64,000 bases of DNA from Rhodococcus wratislaviensis (GCF_900455735.1 NZ_UAUI01000005.1:109253-173252); one strand, 5' to 3'; counted from the first letter of the stretch, positions 44,724 through 54,825 are shown. The notes: generated from the sequence alone by a model not told the origin. Numbers and translations are program-made.

Positions 44724-46234
44724 CCGCCGTGGTGGTCGTCCGACGGCATCGCCATCGTCATCGGAGCCGGCCGCTGACCTGGCTCCAGGACGAGGAACTG
44801 CCCCATCATTCCGCGGTCCTCGTGGAGCAGAAGATGGCAGTGGAACATGTAGGGGTACGTCGCATCGGTGTAGTCGGTGAAACGCATCGCCAGCCGGATC
44901 TCGGTTCCGGGAGGCGTGTACACGGTGTCCTTCCAGCCGGCCAGCGCCGGGGGTGGTGGGGAGCCGTCGAGGTCGACGATCTGGAATTGCACGTCGTGGA
45001 CATGGAAGTTGTGTGGCCAGTTGTCGACGTTGCGCACCGTCCACACCTCCGTGGTGCCGACGACGGGGGAGAAGTCGATGCGGTTCATGTCCATTCGCGC
45101 CCCGTTGATCATGAACCATCGCAGTTCGAAACTCCGCTCCGCGGCAGCGGTGGCCGGGTCGAGTCGCGGGACGGCCGCCAGCGTGGGCGGAATCGGCCGG
45201 GAGGGGAGCAGCTCGCGGTCCGGGCGCAATTCGAGGACGTCGAACGTATCCTCGAGGCCGTACCCGGCGGCGTCGCCGCGGTCGACGCCGCCCCGGCCCT
45301 CGATCGGATGCGAACGCAGCATCACGGCGCGGCCGTCACCCGCTGCGACGACGAGTTCGATCCGTTCTCCCGGACTGACCTGGATCCGTCGAAGGGGTAC
45401 CGGTTCGCCGAGGAGGCCCCCGTCCGTCGCGATCAGGTGGAACTCGCGCTCGTCGGAGAAGCCGAGGTTGTAGAGGCGGCCCGACGAGCCGTTGAGGACG
45501 CGCAATCTGATCAGACCGGTGCTGACGGGAAGGTGTGCGCCGGCGATTCCGTTCGTGACGATCGTGTCGCCGAGCAGGCCGACGTCCGTCGGGTCCGATT
45601 CGTCCAGTGCACCGTCCGCGGTGAACCGCCTGTCCTGGATGATCAGCGGAATATCGTCCAGCCCATACGTTTTCGGTAGATCGAGGGTGTCGGTCGTGTC
45701 GTCGTCGACGAGGAAGAGTCCGGCGAGGCCGCGGTAGACGTGCTTCTCGGTGGAGCCGTGCGGATGCGGGTGGTACCAGAGCGTGGCGGCCGGCTGGTTC
45801 ACCGTCCACGACGGTTCCCACCGCGCGCCGGGCTCGATCGACTGGTGCGGTCCGCCGTCGCACCTGGCCGGGACGTGCATGCCGTGCCAGTGCACCGACG
45901 TCGGCTCGGGCAATTCGTTGTCGATGGCGAAGGCGACCGCTTCACCTCGCCGGGCGCGAAGGGTCGGGCCGAGCATCGATTCGCCGTACCCCCAGGTGGG
46001 GGTCCCGCGACCGGGCAGGATCTCGGACGTGCCCGCTCGTGCAGTGAGCGTGAAGTGGCGGACCCCGGAATCGTCCACAGTGGACGCGGCCAACGGCGGA
46101 ATCGGCAGTCGCCGGGCGAATTTCCCGCGGGCGGGGGCGGCGGATTCCGATCCTCCGGAGGCGCAGGCGGCGGTCACCACGAACGGCGCGGCCGCCAATC
46201 CCATCAGAAAGGTACGTCTTGCAAGGGCTGTCAC
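44720..46234 (-). CDS. Exported multicopper oxidase (CueO-like)
   Basis: A 504-residue copper oxidase. The Tat-like signal peptide starts ALARRTFLMGLAAAPFVVTA, and the Cys in ACASGG could be lipidated. All four copper motifs are present: SVHWHGMHVP, LWYHPHPHGSTEKH, PHNFHVHDVQF and MFHCHLLLHEDRGMMGQF (type 1 Cys and axial Met). A Met/His-rich tail (PMTMAMPSDDHHGG) may bind Cu. Likely roles are Cu(I) detoxification or oxidation of phenols or metals outside the membrane. The start is GTG 46234. No copper regulator is adjacent. Confidence 0.92.
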   Translation of the reverse strand: MTALARRTFLMGLAAAPFVVTAACASGGSESAAPARGKFARRLPIPPLAASTVDDSGVRHFTLTARAGTSEILPGRGTPTWGYGESMLGPTLRARRGEAVAFAIDNELPEPTSVHWHGMHVPARCDGGPHQSIEPGARWEPSWTVNQPAATLWYHPHPHGSTEKHVYRGLAGLFLVDDDTTDTLDLPKTYGLDDIPLIIQDRRFTADGALDESDPTDVGLLGDTIVTNGIAGAHLPVSTGLIRLRVLNGSSGRLYNLGFSDEREFHLIATDGGLLGEPVPLRRIQVSPGERIELVVAAGDGRAVMLRSHPIEGRGGVDRGDAAGYGLEDTFDVLELRPDRELLPSRPIPPTLAAVPRLDPATAAAERSFELRWFMINGARMDMNRIDFSPVVGTTEVWTVRNVDNWPHNFHVHDVQFQIVDLDGSPPPPALAGWKDTVYTPPGTEIRLAMRFTDYTDATYPYMFHCHLLLHEDRGMMGQFLVLEPGQRPAPMTMAMPSDDHHGG

Positions 46235-46386
46235 GATTCTCCTGGGTTCCGTCGCCGCGCGGATCGCGGCGGAATTGGCTCAGGAGAAATTCTTCGGGAC
46301 CGACGCCGACGTTCCGTCCTCCTCGGGGCCGAGGATGGGTGAGCCGGACTCCTCCGTCGGAGTCTTGTCGGAACCCGTTGTCTGTG

Positions 46387-47187
46387 TTAGTCCCCGTGTC
46401 GGTTCGAGCGCAGGCGGGACAGCGCCTCGTCGTGGAGCAGCGTGTTGGTGGCCAGTGCGCTGCCTCCGTGCGGGCCGTCGGCGCCGGCGAGGTTGGTGAA
46501 GCGGCCGCCGGCCTCGCGCACCAGAACGTCGAGGGGCGCGAGGTCCCACAGCGACACCTCGGGCTCGGCGGCGATGTCGACGGCGCCCTCGGCGAGCAGG
46601 CAGTAGGAGAAGAAGTCACCGAATCCGCGGACCCGCCACACGTCGTCGGTGAGGGAGAGGAACTGTTCGCGGATCCCGAGGTCCTTCCAACCCGACAGAC
46701 TCGAGAACGTGAGACTGGCCGATCCCAGTCGGTCGACGGAGGAGACGGCGAGGCGTGCGGGCTCGGACCCGTCGAACGTCGACCAGGCGCCCCCGCCGGA
46801 CGCGGCCCACCAGCGGCGCGCGAGTGCCGGGGCACTCACCACGCCGACGGTGGGAACGCCGTCCTCGAGCAACGCGATCAGCGTGGCCCAGATGGGGACG
46901 CCGCGGACGAAGTTCTTGGTGCCGTCGATCGGGTCGACCACCCATTGACGTCCCGCGAACTGCGCGTCGCCGCCGAACTCCTCACCCAGGACGGCGTCGG
47001 CGGGCCGCTCGGCTTCCAGCGTCGCGCGCACTGCGCGTTCCACAGCCAGGTCGGCGTCGGTGACCGGTGTGAGGTCCGGCTTGTCGTCGACCGACAGGTC
47101 GAGCGCCCCGAATCGGGCCCTGGTGATCGCGTCCGCCTCGTCGGCGATTCGGAGGGCGAGCTGCAGGTCGGCGTGGAGGTCGGTCAC
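46387..47187 (-). CDS. hisN: Inositol-monophosphatase-family histidinol-phosphatase (HisN-like)
   Basis: A 266-residue Mg2+-dependent phosphatase. The metal motifs are [28 protein letters not shown] (DPIDGT) and [18 protein letters not shown]. The closest recognisable relative is the actinobacterial HisN/ImpC group (Rv3137), which dephosphorylates histidinol phosphate; an inositol-phosphate substrate cannot be excluded. The start is GTG 47187. It lies downstream of the carbonic anhydrase gene on the same strand (36 bp), so the two may share a transcript. Confidence 0.85.
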   Translation of the reverse strand: MTDLHADLQLALRIADEADAITRARFGALDLSVDDKPDLTPVTDADLAVERAVRATLEAERPADAVLGEEFGGDAQFAGRQWVVDPIDGTKNFVRGVPIWATLIALLEDGVPTVGVVSAPALARRWWAASGGGAWSTFDGSEPARLAVSSVDRLGSASLTFSSLSGWKDLGIREQFLSLTDDVWRVRGFGDFFSYCLLAEGAVDIAAEPEVSLWDLAPLDVLVREAGGRFTNLAGADGPHGGSALATNTLLHDEALSRLRSNRHGD

Positions 47188-47223
47188 GGTCGCACAGATT
47201 ACTCGTACCGCGCCGGGGCGGAC

Positions 47224-47718
47224 TCAGTCGATCTTCACTTCGGCGAGCTTGCCGGTGGCGACGTCGAAGACGAACCCTCGGAGGGACGTGGTCGCCGTGA
47301 TGAACGGGCTGGACTGGATGCGGCGCAGCGACTGCCGGACGTCCTCGTCGAGGTCGGAGAACGCCTCGGCCGACCAGGCCGGCTTGATACCGACCTCGTC
47401 CTGGATGGACTTCTTGAAGTCGTCGTCCGTGAATGTAAGCATCCCGCAGTCCGTGTGGTGGATGAGGATGATCTCGGTGGTGCCGAGCAGTCGCTGGCTG
47501 ATCGCGAGAGACCGGATCTCGTCGTCGGTTACCACCCCGCCGGCATTGCGGATGACGTGCGATTCACCCTCCTGGATGCCGAGGATCCGGTAGACGTCCA
47601 GACGCGCGTCCATGCAGGCGAGGACCGCGACGTGCTTGCTCGGGGGGAGGGGCAGCGGCCCGGTGAATCCGGCGGCGTACTCCTCGTTGTTCTTCAGGTA
47701 CTGGTCGGTCACGGTCAT
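47224..47718 (-). CDS. Beta-carbonic anhydrase (CanA-like)
   Basis: A 164-residue zinc enzyme interconverting CO2 and bicarbonate. The zinc ligands lie in AVLACMDARLDVYR (Cys, with the Asp-Arg dyad) and LIHHTDCGMLTF (His, Cys). Segments GESHVIRNAGGVVTDDEIRS and SLRGFVFDVATGKL match the M. tuberculosis Rv1284 type nearly throughout. ATG 47718 starts MTVTDQYLKNNEEYAAGF. It is divergent from prfB over 166 bp. Confidence 0.94.
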   Translation of the reverse strand: MTVTDQYLKNNEEYAAGFTGPLPLPPSKHVAVLACMDARLDVYRILGIQEGESHVIRNAGGVVTDDEIRSLAISQRLLGTTEIILIHHTDCGMLTFTDDDFKKSIQDEVGIKPAWSAEAFSDLDEDVRQSLRRIQSSPFITATTSLRGFVFDVATGKLAEVKID

Positions 47719-47884
47719 CGTCGACTCCGTCCGGAATGGCGGCACGAACAAGTGCGTACCCGTGCATGCAACAAGGTGCATCCGGGGTCCGCAAGGGTTT
47801 GACTCGACGCGATCGGAAGGGGTGACTTCGGCTGGGAAGCAGGGGTGAGAGGGCCCGGGCGCGCACCCGGTAACCTTGGGAACC

Positions 47885-48991
47885 GTGCATCCCGACGTAT
47901 CCGCAGACCTCAGCGAGCTCGACACCACCCTCCGTACCGTCGAATCGGTGCTGGACGTGGAGGAGTTGCGCCGCCGCATCGACGAGCTCGAACACCAGGC
48001 CGCCGATCCGGAGCTGTGGAACGACCAGGAGCACGCCCAGCAGGTCACCAGCCAGCTCTCGCATTCCCAGGCCGAACTGCGCCGCGTCGAGGAACTGCGG
48101 ACGCGGCTCGACGACATGCCGGTGCTGTACGAACTCGCCGAGGACGAGGGCGCGGAGGCCGTCGCGGACGCCGACGCCGAGCGGCACAGCCTGCGCGAGG
48201 ACATCGCCGCGATGGAAGTCAAGACGATGCTCTCCGGCGAATACGACGAGCGTGACGCGCTGGTCAACATCCGCTCCGGCGCCGGTGGCGTCGACGCCGC
48301 CGACTGGGCCGAGATGCTGATGCGCATGTACATCCGCTGGGCGGAGAAGCACGGCTACGGCGTCGAGGTCTACGACACGTCCTACGCGGAAGAGGCCGGC
48401 ATCAAGAGCGCGACGTTCGCCGTCAAGGCGCCGTACAGCTACGGAACCCTGTCCGTCGAGATGGGCACGCACCGGCTGGTCCGGATCAGCCCGTTCGACA
48501 ACCAGGGCCGCCGCCAGACGTCGTTCGCCGAGGTCGAGGTGCTGCCCGTGGTCGAGACCACCGACCACATCGACGTCAACGAGAACGACGTCCGCGTCGA
48601 CGTGTACCGCTCCTCGGGCCCCGGTGGGCAGTCCGTCAACACCACCGACTCCGCGGTCCGGTTGACACACATCCCGACCGGCATCGTCGTGACCTGTCAG
48701 AACGAGAAGTCGCAGCTGCAGAACAAGGTGTCGGCGATGCGGGTCCTGCAGGCCAAGCTGCTCGAGGTCAAGCGCAAGGAGGAGCGCGCCGAGATGGACG
48801 CGCTCAAGGGCGACGGCGGCAGTTCCTGGGGCAACCAGATGCGGTCGTACGTGCTGCACCCGTACCAGATGGTCAAGGATCTGCGCACCGAGTACGAGGT
48901 CAACAACCCGTCGTCGGTGCTCGACGGAGACATCGACGGATTCCTCGAATCGGGCATCCGGTGGCGGATGCGCGAGAATCAGGCGTCCTAA
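47885..48991 (+). CDS. prfB: Peptide chain release factor 2
   Basis: A 368-residue class I release factor for UGA/UAA stops. The hydrolysis motif is [20 protein letters not shown] (GGQ), and [20 protein letters not shown] contains the SPF anticodon-like tripeptide specific to RF2. The N-terminal helical domain is complete ([20 protein letters not shown]). There is no in-frame UGA and no programmed frameshift signal, unlike E. coli. GTG 47885 is used (VHPDVSADL). It starts the run prfB-mscS-(membrane protein)-ftsE-ftsX-smpB. Confidence 0.97.
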   Translation: MHPDVSADLSELDTTLRTVESVLDVEELRRRIDELEHQAADPELWNDQEHAQQVTSQLSHSQAELRRVEELRTRLDDMPVLYELAEDEGAEAVADADAERHSLREDIAAMEVKTMLSGEYDERDALVNIRSGAGGVDAADWAEMLMRMYIRWAEKHGYGVEVYDTSYAEEAGIKSATFAVKAPYSYGTLSVEMGTHRLVRISPFDNQGRRQTSFAEVEVLPVVETTDHIDVNENDVRVDVYRSSGPGGQSVNTTDSAVRLTHIPTGIVVTCQNEKSQLQNKVSAMRVLQAKLLEVKRKEERAEMDALKGDGGSSWGNQMRSYVLHPYQMVKDLRTEYEVNNPSSVLDGDIDGFLESGIRWRMRENQAS

Positions 48992-48996
48992 TACCT

Positions 48997-49893
48997 ATGG
49001 AAGCGACGGCGGCGATGTTCGCTCCCACCCAGAACCTGCTCGACTGGCTCTCGTCGACGGGGCTCGCGGTGTCGCTCACCGTGCTCGGAGCCATCCTGAT
49101 GGCGCGATTCGTCAATTGGGGCGGCAGCAAGGTCACCGACCGGATCGACAGCAACTACATGCAGGGCGACGCCCTCGTGCGGTCCGAGGCGACCAAGCAC
49201 CGGCACTCGGTGGCCCAGGTGATCACCTGGGTGATCATCACCATCATCTATGTCATCGCGACGATGAAGGTGCTGGACCAGCTGAGCCTGCCGATCGGCA
49301 GCCTGGTGGCCCCGGCCACCGTGCTCGGTGCGGCGCTCGGCTTCGGCGCGCAGCGCGTGGTGCAGGACATCCTCGCCGGCTTCTTCATCATCACCGAACG
49401 CCAGTACGGCTTCGGCGACACGGTGCAACTCGCGGTGACGGGATCGTCGGAAGACGCCGAGGGCGTGATCGAGGACGTCACGCTGCGGGTCACCCGGATG
49501 CGGAACTCGGACGGTGAGGTCATCACCGTTCCCAACGGCCAGATCGTCAAGGCGATCAATCTGTCCAAGGACTGGGCGCGTGCGGTGATCGATGTTCCCG
49601 TCCCGGCCACGTCGGACATCAACCGGGTCAACGAGGTGCTGCACCAGGTCGGTGTCGAGGCCTTCGCGGATCGCGGACTGAAGAAACTACTGCTCGACGA
49701 GCCGACAGTGATGGGAGTGGAGAGTCTGACGGTCGACGAGGTCAGTGTTCGCGTCGTGGCGCGAACCCTGCCGGGTAAGCAGTTCCAGGTGGGTCGCGCG
49801 CTGCGCGTGCGCATCGCCACCGCGATGAGACGGCAGGGAATCACCGTCGAACCGGACCTCCAGACGGTCCGGGCAGCGGAGGGCGAGGGATGA
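48997..49893 (+). CDS. MscS-family mechanosensitive channel
   Basis: A 298-residue channel. Three transmembrane segments: LSSTGLAVSLTVLGAILMARF, VITWVIITIIYVIATMKVL, and the pore-lining TM3 GSLVAPATVLGAALGFGAQR with Gly/Ala packing. The MscS beta-domain follows (DILAGFFIITERQYGFGDTV, NSDGEVITVPNGQIVKAINL). It would release solutes on hypo-osmotic shock. ATG 48997 starts 5 bp after prfB; the stop overlaps the next gene (ATGA). Confidence 0.92.
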   Translation: MEATAAMFAPTQNLLDWLSSTGLAVSLTVLGAILMARFVNWGGSKVTDRIDSNYMQGDALVRSEATKHRHSVAQVITWVIITIIYVIATMKVLDQLSLPIGSLVAPATVLGAALGFGAQRVVQDILAGFFIITERQYGFGDTVQLAVTGSSEDAEGVIEDVTLRVTRMRNSDGEVITVPNGQIVKAINLSKDWARAVIDVPVPATSDINRVNEVLHQVGVEAFADRGLKKLLLDEPTVMGVESLTVDEVSVRVVARTLPGKQFQVGRALRVRIATAMRRQGITVEPDLQTVRAAEGEG

Positions 49894-50351
49894 CCGACGA
49901 ACCCCGGCGCGGACTGGACCGGATTCTGCACTCGTCGTTCCTTCCCGCGAAGATCTTCGGTGGACGGGTACGCACGTCGACGCTGGTGCTGTGCATCCTC
50001 TGGGTAGTGCTGTACACGCTGTACACGTACCTCAATCCCGCCGAGGAGGTGGTCCAGGGACCCGTCGCTCCGGCGGTCGTTCCCACCCGGGAGGCGCCCC
50101 TTCAGGAGACCACGCTCCCGACGTCGGAGATCGAGACGACCACCGAGCCGACGTCGGAGACGGTCACGACCACCGAGACGACACCCGAGCCGACCCCGCA
50201 GGAGACGGCGCCCACCGGGACCAGTCAGGTGACGTCCACCCCGACGTTGCCGTTCGGGATTCCCAATCCGTTCCCGCCGCCGCCGACGGGCATGCCGCCG
50301 ACCACGTCTTCCGTCCCGACGACGTCGGCGACACCGCCGAGCGGGCGATGA
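49890..50351 (+). CDS. Single-pass membrane protein with Thr/Pro-rich outer tail
   Basis: A 153-residue protein with one transmembrane helix (STLVLCILWVVLYTLYTYL) at residues about 30-50, a short cytoplasmic N-terminus and a long Thr/Pro/Glu-rich extracytoplasmic tail. The tail contains imperfect repeats (TTEPTSETVTTTETTPEPTP). No domain is recognised. The equivalent M. tuberculosis gene Rv3103c is also proline-rich and sits between mscS and ftsE, so the position is conserved even though the sequence is low complexity. It is coupled to mscS by an ATGA overlap. Confidence 0.8.
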   Translation: MTDEPRRGLDRILHSSFLPAKIFGGRVRTSTLVLCILWVVLYTLYTYLNPAEEVVQGPVAPAVVPTREAPLQETTLPTSEIETTTEPTSETVTTTETTPEPTPQETAPTGTSQVTSTPTLPFGIPNPFPPPPTGMPPTTSSVPTTSATPPSGR

Positions 50352-50406
50352 CGCCCGCGCGTCGCTCCATTTGGTCACTGTTCGATAACGTCTAGACTGG
50401 CTCCTC

Positions 50407-51096
50407 GTGATCAGCGTCGAGAATGTGTCGAAGTCGTACAAGACCTCCACGAGGCCCGCCCTGGACAAGGTGAGCGTCGAGGTGGACAAGGGCGAGTTCG
50501 TCTTCCTCATCGGCCCGTCGGGCTCGGGAAAGTCGACCTTCATGCGACTGCTCCTGAAGGAGGAGTCGCCGACGTCGGGTGACATTCACATCGCGGACTT
50601 CCACGTCAACAAGCTGTCCGCCCGGCGTGTGCCGAAGCTGCGGCAGAGCATGGGCGTCGTCTTCCAGGACTTCCGGCTCCTGCAGAAGAAGACCGTGTCC
50701 GAGAACGTCGCGTTCGCGCTCGAGGTGATCGGGAAGCCGCGCGCGATGATCTCCCGGACCGTCCCCGAGGTGCTCGAGATGGTCGGGCTGTCCGGTAAGG
50801 CGGACCGTCTCCCCACCGAACTGTCGGGCGGTGAGCAGCAGCGCGTCGCCATCGCGCGGGCGTTCGTGAACCGGCCGCTGGTGCTGCTGTGCGACGAGCC
50901 GACGGGAAACCTCGACCCGGAGACCAGCCAGGACATCATGCTGCTGCTCGAACGGATCAACCGCACCGGAACGACGGTGGTGATGGCCACCCACGACCAC
51001 CACATCGTCGACTCGATGCGCCGTCGGGTGGTGGAACTGGACCTCGGCAGAGTGGTGCGCGACGAGGCTCGGGGTGTGTACGGCGTGGGGCGTTAG
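50407..51096 (+). CDS. ftsE: Cell division ATP-binding protein FtsE
   Basis: A 229-residue ABC ATPase of the FtsEX complex, which controls peptidoglycan hydrolases at the septum. Walker A is [16 protein letters not shown], the Q-loop VVFQDFRLL, the signature [19 protein letters not shown], Walker [14 protein letters not shown] and the H-loop [12 protein letters not shown]. The start is GTG 50407 ([12 protein letters not shown]). It lies 66 bp upstream of ftsX. Confidence 0.97.
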   Translation: MISVENVSKSYKTSTRPALDKVSVEVDKGEFVFLIGPSGSGKSTFMRLLLKEESPTSGDIHIADFHVNKLSARRVPKLRQSMGVVFQDFRLLQKKTVSENVAFALEVIGKPRAMISRTVPEVLEMVGLSGKADRLPTELSGGEQQRVAIARAFVNRPLVLLCDEPTGNLDPETSQDIMLLLERINRTGTTVVMATHDHHIVDSMRRRVVELDLGRVVRDEARGVYGVGR

Positions 51097-51162
51097 CCGC
51101 CCTCCCTGCACTCCAGCTTCAGTACTGTCCCCAAGTCTCCTACGAAGGACTCTGATTCCCCG

Positions 51163-52068
51163 ATGCGTGCCAGTTTCATTTTCAGTGAGGTCCTGACCGG
51201 ACTCCGTCGCAACGTCACCATGACCATCGCGATGATCCTCACCACCGCGATCTCGCTCGGCCTGTTCGGCAGCGGGTTGCTGGTGGTGCAGATGGCCGGC
51301 AAGACCCAGCAGATCTTCCTGGACCGCGTCGAGGTGCAGATCTTCCTCACCGACGACATCTCCACGTCGGACCCGGGTTGTGAGGGGGAGATCTGCAAGA
51401 CGTTGCGCACGGAACTGGAGGAGACGCCGTCGGTGGTGTCGGTGGAGTACCTCAACCGGGACGACGCCGTGAAGGACGCGACGGAGCGGGTGTTCAAGGA
51501 TCAGCCCGAACTCGCCGCACTGGTCAGCCCCGACAGCTTCCCGGCCTCGTTCAAGGTCAAGCTCAGCGATCCCGAGCGGTTCGGCGTGATCAACGAGAAG
51601 TTCGGCACCCGCCCGGGAGTCGAGAGCGTCCTGAACCAGCGCGAGCTGGTGGAGCGGCTCTTCAGCGTCCTCAACGGTGTGCGCAACGCCGCGTTCGCGA
51701 TCGCGATCGTGCAGGCCGTGGCGGCAATCCTGCTGATCGCGAACATGGTTCAGATCGCGGCGTTCACCCGGCGCACCGAGGTCGGCATCATGAGGCTGGT
51801 CGGTGCCACCCGCTGGTACACGCAGTTGCCGTTCCTGCTCGAGGCGGTGGTCGCCGCGCTGGTGGGTGCCGTCCTCGCCATCGTCGGCCTGTTCACCGCG
51901 AAGAACATGTTCATCGACGACGTGCTCGCCGACGTGTACGAGGCCAACATCGTGGCCCGGATCTCCAACAGCGACGTGCTGTTCGTCTCACCGGTGCTGG
52001 TGCTCGTGGGCGTCGGAATGGCGGCGGTCACCGCGTACGTGACCCTGCGCTTGTACGTCCGCGAATAA
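51163..52068 (+). CDS. ftsX: Cell division permease-like protein FtsX
   Basis: A 301-residue membrane partner of FtsE. It has the four-helix FtsX topology: TM1 NVTMTIAMILTTAISLGLFG, an extracytoplasmic domain of about 120 residues (VEVQIFLTDDIS, then a Cys pair in DPGCEGEICKT), TM2 to TM4 (IVQAVAAILLIANMVQIAAF, PFLLEAVVAALVGAVLAIVG, VLVLVGVGMAAVTAYVTL). RRTEVGIMRLVGATRWYTQLP is the conserved cytoplasmic loop. The outer domain is where RipC-type hydrolases are engaged in mycobacteria. Confidence 0.97.
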   Translation: MRASFIFSEVLTGLRRNVTMTIAMILTTAISLGLFGSGLLVVQMAGKTQQIFLDRVEVQIFLTDDISTSDPGCEGEICKTLRTELEETPSVVSVEYLNRDDAVKDATERVFKDQPELAALVSPDSFPASFKVKLSDPERFGVINEKFGTRPGVESVLNQRELVERLFSVLNGVRNAAFAIAIVQAVAAILLIANMVQIAAFTRRTEVGIMRLVGATRWYTQLPFLLEAVVAALVGAVLAIVGLFTAKNMFIDDVLADVYEANIVARISNSDVLFVSPVLVLVGVGMAAVTAYVTLRLYVRE

Positions 52069-52144
52069 TTCGGCTTGCTTCTTCTCCTATGCTGGAGGGT
52101 ACGAACTGTTCACCTCGGACATCGCGGACTGAAAGGCCCGGAAC

Positions 52145-52618
52145 GTGAAGGAAAAGGGCCGCAAGGTCATTGCGACCAATCGCAAGGCGCGTCACAACTA
52201 CACCATCCTCGACGTCTACGAGGCGGGGATCGCCCTCGTCGGTACCGAGGTGAAGAGTCTGCGCGAGGGCAAGGCGTCGCTGGTCGACGCGTTCGCCACC
52301 GTCGACGACGGTGAGGTGTGGCTGCGCTCCCTGCACATTCCCGAATACACGCAAGGCACGTGGACCAACCACGCGCCGCGCCGTACCCGGAAGTTGCTGC
52401 TGCACAAGCGGGAGATCGAGCATCTCGTCGGCAAGACGCGGGAGGGAAACCAGACCCTGGTTCCCCTGTCGATGTACTTCTCCGACGGCAAGGTCAAGGT
52501 GGAGCTCGCGCTCGCGAAGGGTAAGCAGGACTACGACAAGCGCCAGGATCTGGCCAGGCGGACCGCCGAGCGTGAGGTGACCCGCGAACTCGGCCGCCGA
52601 GTCAAGGGCATGCGCTGA
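52145..52618 (+). CDS. smpB: SsrA-binding protein SmpB
   Basis: A 157-residue tmRNA partner required for trans-translation. Family landmarks: [54 protein letters not shown] and the basic C-terminal tail [15 protein letters not shown]. The GTG start 52145 follows GGAAC. The ssrA gene lies about 960 bp downstream, separated only by a DMT transporter gene whose start probably overlaps the smpB stop. Confidence 0.97.
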   Translation: MKEKGRKVIATNRKARHNYTILDVYEAGIALVGTEVKSLREGKASLVDAFATVDDGEVWLRSLHIPEYTQGTWTNHAPRRTRKLLLHKREIEHLVGKTREGNQTLVPLSMYFSDGKVKVELALAKGKQDYDKRQDLARRTAEREVTRELGRRVKGMR

Positions 52619-53481
52619 CATCGATCCTGCTCGCGCTCGTGGCCGCGATCGGTTACGGCGTGAGCGATTTCATCGGGGGAGTCGCGTCCCGCCGGGTGGC
52701 GGCGCTTCGCGTCGTCATCGTGTCGTACCCGCTGTCGCTGCTGATCGTGCTCGCGATCGCCCCGTTCGCCGGAGGCACCCTCACCTCGTCCGCCCTCGTC
52801 TGGGGCGCCCTCGCGGGAGCTGCCGGTGGCGTGGCTGTCTGGTGGTTCTACCTCGCGCTGGCGTCGGGACCGATGTCGGTGGTGTCGCCGCTGACGGCCG
52901 TGCTGGTCGCGGGCATTCCGGTGCTGATCGGGCTCGCATTCGGTGAGCGGCCCGGGCCCGTCGCGTACGTCGGGATCGCCGTGGCCCTCGTCGCCGTCGT
53001 CCTCGTCAGCCGGGAATCTCCCGACGAGACCGCGGGGGAGGTGGCCGGGGGCAGGGTGCTGCGCTTCACCCGGACCGTGGCGCTGCTGACGGTCGGATCC
53101 GGCATCGCGTTCGCGCTCTCGTTCGTGTCGTTGCACCAGATCGGTGACGACGGCGGGATGTGGGCGCTCGCCGTGTCGCGTGCCGCGGCGACTGCGGTGG
53201 TGTGGCTGGTCGCGTTGTCCGCCGGCCACTTCGTGCTGCCCCACGGTGAACCCCTCAAGCTCGCCGTGTACGTGAGTTTCCTCGACGTCCTGGCCAACGC
53301 GGCCATGATGTACGCGTTCCAGGGCGGGCTGCTGTCGCTCGTCAGCGTGATCGGGTCGCTGTACCCCGCGGCCACCGTGTTGCTGGCGATGGTGATGCTC
53401 GGCGAACGGGTGAGCAGAATGCAGCAGGCGGGCATGCTCCTCGCCCTCGCGGCCGTCGGAATGATCGCCGTGGCCAGCTGA
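52615..53481 (+). CDS. EamA/DMT-family transporter, probable CTG start
   Basis: A roughly 288-residue ten-helix transporter (two EamA repeats), with repeat starts in [20 protein letters not shown] and [20 protein letters not shown], and [20 protein letters not shown] as the conserved late helix. The first standard start codon is GTG 52639, but this removes eight residues (TSILLALV and its initiator) that are needed to complete TM1. CTG 52615 overlaps the smpB stop as CTGA, mimicking the ATGA/GTGA overlaps elsewhere in this window, so I take CTG as the likely start. The substrate is unknown. Confidence 0.83.
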   Translation: MTSILLALVAAIGYGVSDFIGGVASRRVAALRVVIVSYPLSLLIVLAIAPFAGGTLTSSALVWGALAGAAGGVAVWWFYLALASGPMSVVSPLTAVLVAGIPVLIGLAFGERPGPVAYVGIAVALVAVVLVSRESPDETAGEVAGGRVLRFTRTVALLTVGSGIAFALSFVSLHQIGDDGGMWALAVSRAAATAVVWLVALSAGHFVLPHGEPLKLAVYVSFLDVLANAAMMYAFQGGLLSLVSVIGSLYPAATVLLAMVMLGERVSRMQQAGMLLALAAVGMIAVAS

Positions 53482-53576
53482 AATACGGCCGCCGACACTC
53501 GGGACGAAAACCGGGATGAAACCGGACCGGGTTCGCGTTACACTAGGTGGCCCCGCGAGACTCGTGGGGCACGTAC

Positions 53577-53948
53577 GGGGCTGAACGGTTTCGACTGCGT
53601 ACGTTGAGGTAGGGGAAGCGTGTCGGTGCAGGCAAGAGACCACCGTAAGCGTCGCTGCAAACATATAAGCGCCGATTCCAATCAGCGCGACTACGCACTC
53701 GCTGCCTAAGTAGCGACTGCGTGTCTGTCAGTCCGGGTTCGCCCTCGGTCCGGGTACTGGCATCAGCTAGAGGGCTTTACCGTTCGACTCGGTCGCGGAG
53801 TCGAATGGGACAACCAACAGCGACTGGGATCGTCATCCTGGCTTGTTTGCGAGACTGGGAGATCCAAGTAGAGACATAGCAAACTGCACACGGAGAAGCC
53901 CTAGCTTTGCTGCGGAGGACCCGGGTTCAATTCCCGGCAGCTCCACCA
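53577..53948 (+). ncRNA. ssrA: Transfer-messenger RNA (tmRNA)
   Basis: The 5' end GGGGCTG pairs with CAGCTCC before the ACCA end (53945-53948), giving the tRNA-like acceptor stem. The 5' D-arm region is GAACGGTTTCGACTGC; the T-arm contains GGGTTCAATTCCC. The tag reading frame (53671-53709) encodes ADSNQRDYALAA followed by TAA, the typical actinobacterial type. A probable -10 TACACT lies at 53539-53544. The length is about 372 nt with CCA encoded. Confidence 0.96.
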
Positions 53949-53951
53949 AGG

Positions 53952-53992
53952 TCCGGGCCGGACACCACCAGGTGTCCGGCCCGGATTTTTTG
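53952..53992 (+). terminator. Intrinsic terminator after ssrA
   Basis: TCCGGGCCGGACACC (53952-53966) pairs with GGTGTCCGGCCCGGA (53971-53985), loop ACCA, followed by TTTTTT. A perfect 15-bp stem. Confidence 0.92.
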
Positions 53993-54035
53993 TGCCCGGC
54001 GGAGTTCGAACGCCGCGGCCCGCCGCCGTGACACG

Positions 54036-54410
54036 ATGTGTGCCGTGTCCCTGACGAAACCCGTGGCCGTGGTCGCGCTGGGTGGCGCGCTCGGTGCGTC
54101 CGCGAGATTCCTGTTGTCCGAGCTGTGGCCGGGCATCTGGACGGTCCTTCTGATCAACGTGGTCGGGTCACTGCTGCTCGGCTACCTCGCCGAGACGGTC
54201 GGGCCGGACCGGTTGTGGCGACTGTTCCTGGGAGTCGGCGTCCTCGGCGGTTTCACCACGTTCTCGACGTTCGCTGTGGACGCGGTGCGGGAGGACGCCG
54301 TCACCGCGACGCTCTACGTGGTGGCCACCCTGATTCCTGCCCTGCTCGCGGCGCGGCTCGGGATGCTCGCCGGTCACCGGCACCGGCTGGCGCGGAAGGC
54401 GGCGGCATGA
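54036..54410 (+). CDS. crcB: Fluoride channel subunit CrcB/Fluc (first of pair)
   Basis: A 124-residue four-helix membrane protein that exports fluoride as a dual-topology or heterodimeric Fluc channel. Conserved features: [17 protein letters not shown], the Asn in [14 protein letters not shown] and the Phe box [17 protein letters not shown]. It ends with a basic tail. ATG 54036 is used; GTG 54045 is possible. It is coupled by ATGA to a second crcB, and the two probably form a heterodimer. No fluoride riboswitch is evident upstream. Confidence 0.92.
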   Translation: MCAVSLTKPVAVVALGGALGASARFLLSELWPGIWTVLLINVVGSLLLGYLAETVGPDRLWRLFLGVGVLGGFTTFSTFAVDAVREDAVTATLYVVATLIPALLAARLGMLAGHRHRLARKAAA

Positions 54411-54751
54411 CCGTTCTCCTCGTCGCGCTGGGCGGCGCGCTCGGTGCGACGGCGCGATACCTCACCGGCCGGTACGTCGACTCGTACCGCAGCTTTCCGG
54501 TGGCCACCTTCCTCGTGAACGTCGCCGGGTGCCTGATCCTCGGACTGCTGTCGGGGGCGTCGATGTCCGAGCAGACGTTCGCGTTACTGGGCACGGGCTT
54601 CTGCGGCGGCCTGACCACGTACTCGACGTTCGCGGTGGAATCGGTGGGACTGCTGCGGATCCGCCTGGTGCTCACGTCCGTCGTCTACGTGGTCGCGAGT
54701 GTGGCGGCCGGACTGGCCGCCGCCTGGCTGGGATTCCGATTGACGTCTTGA
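54407..54751 (+). CDS. crcB: Fluoride channel subunit CrcB/Fluc (second of pair)
   Basis: A 114-residue homologue of the preceding protein with the same landmarks: [20 protein letters not shown], the Asn in [12 protein letters not shown] and [17 protein letters not shown], where Tyr replaces one Phe of the Phe box. ATG 54407 lies in an ATGA overlap. Paired, divergent crcB copies normally encode antiparallel halves of one channel. Confidence 0.92.
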   Translation: MTVLLVALGGALGATARYLTGRYVDSYRSFPVATFLVNVAGCLILGLLSGASMSEQTFALLGTGFCGGLTTYSTFAVESVGLLRIRLVLTSVVYVVASVAAGLAAAWLGFRLTS

Positions 54752-54825
54752 GGGCAGACTCCGGTGCGAGGGTGCAGGATGGGTGGGTAGTCGAGTTCGA
54801 TCCCGATGAATTTCCAGGAGGTCTC

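Noticed and set aside
47885..48100. Programmed frameshift in prfB
   Set aside because: The reading frame is continuous from the GTG start with no in-frame TGA and no internal frameshift signal.
53843..54031. Short ORF at the 3' end of ssrA
   Set aside because: It runs through the tRNA-like part of tmRNA and its terminator, so it is not a gene.
53992..54035. Fluoride riboswitch before crcB
   Set aside because: Only 44 bp separates the ssrA terminator from the start and no crcB-motif sequence blocks are visible.
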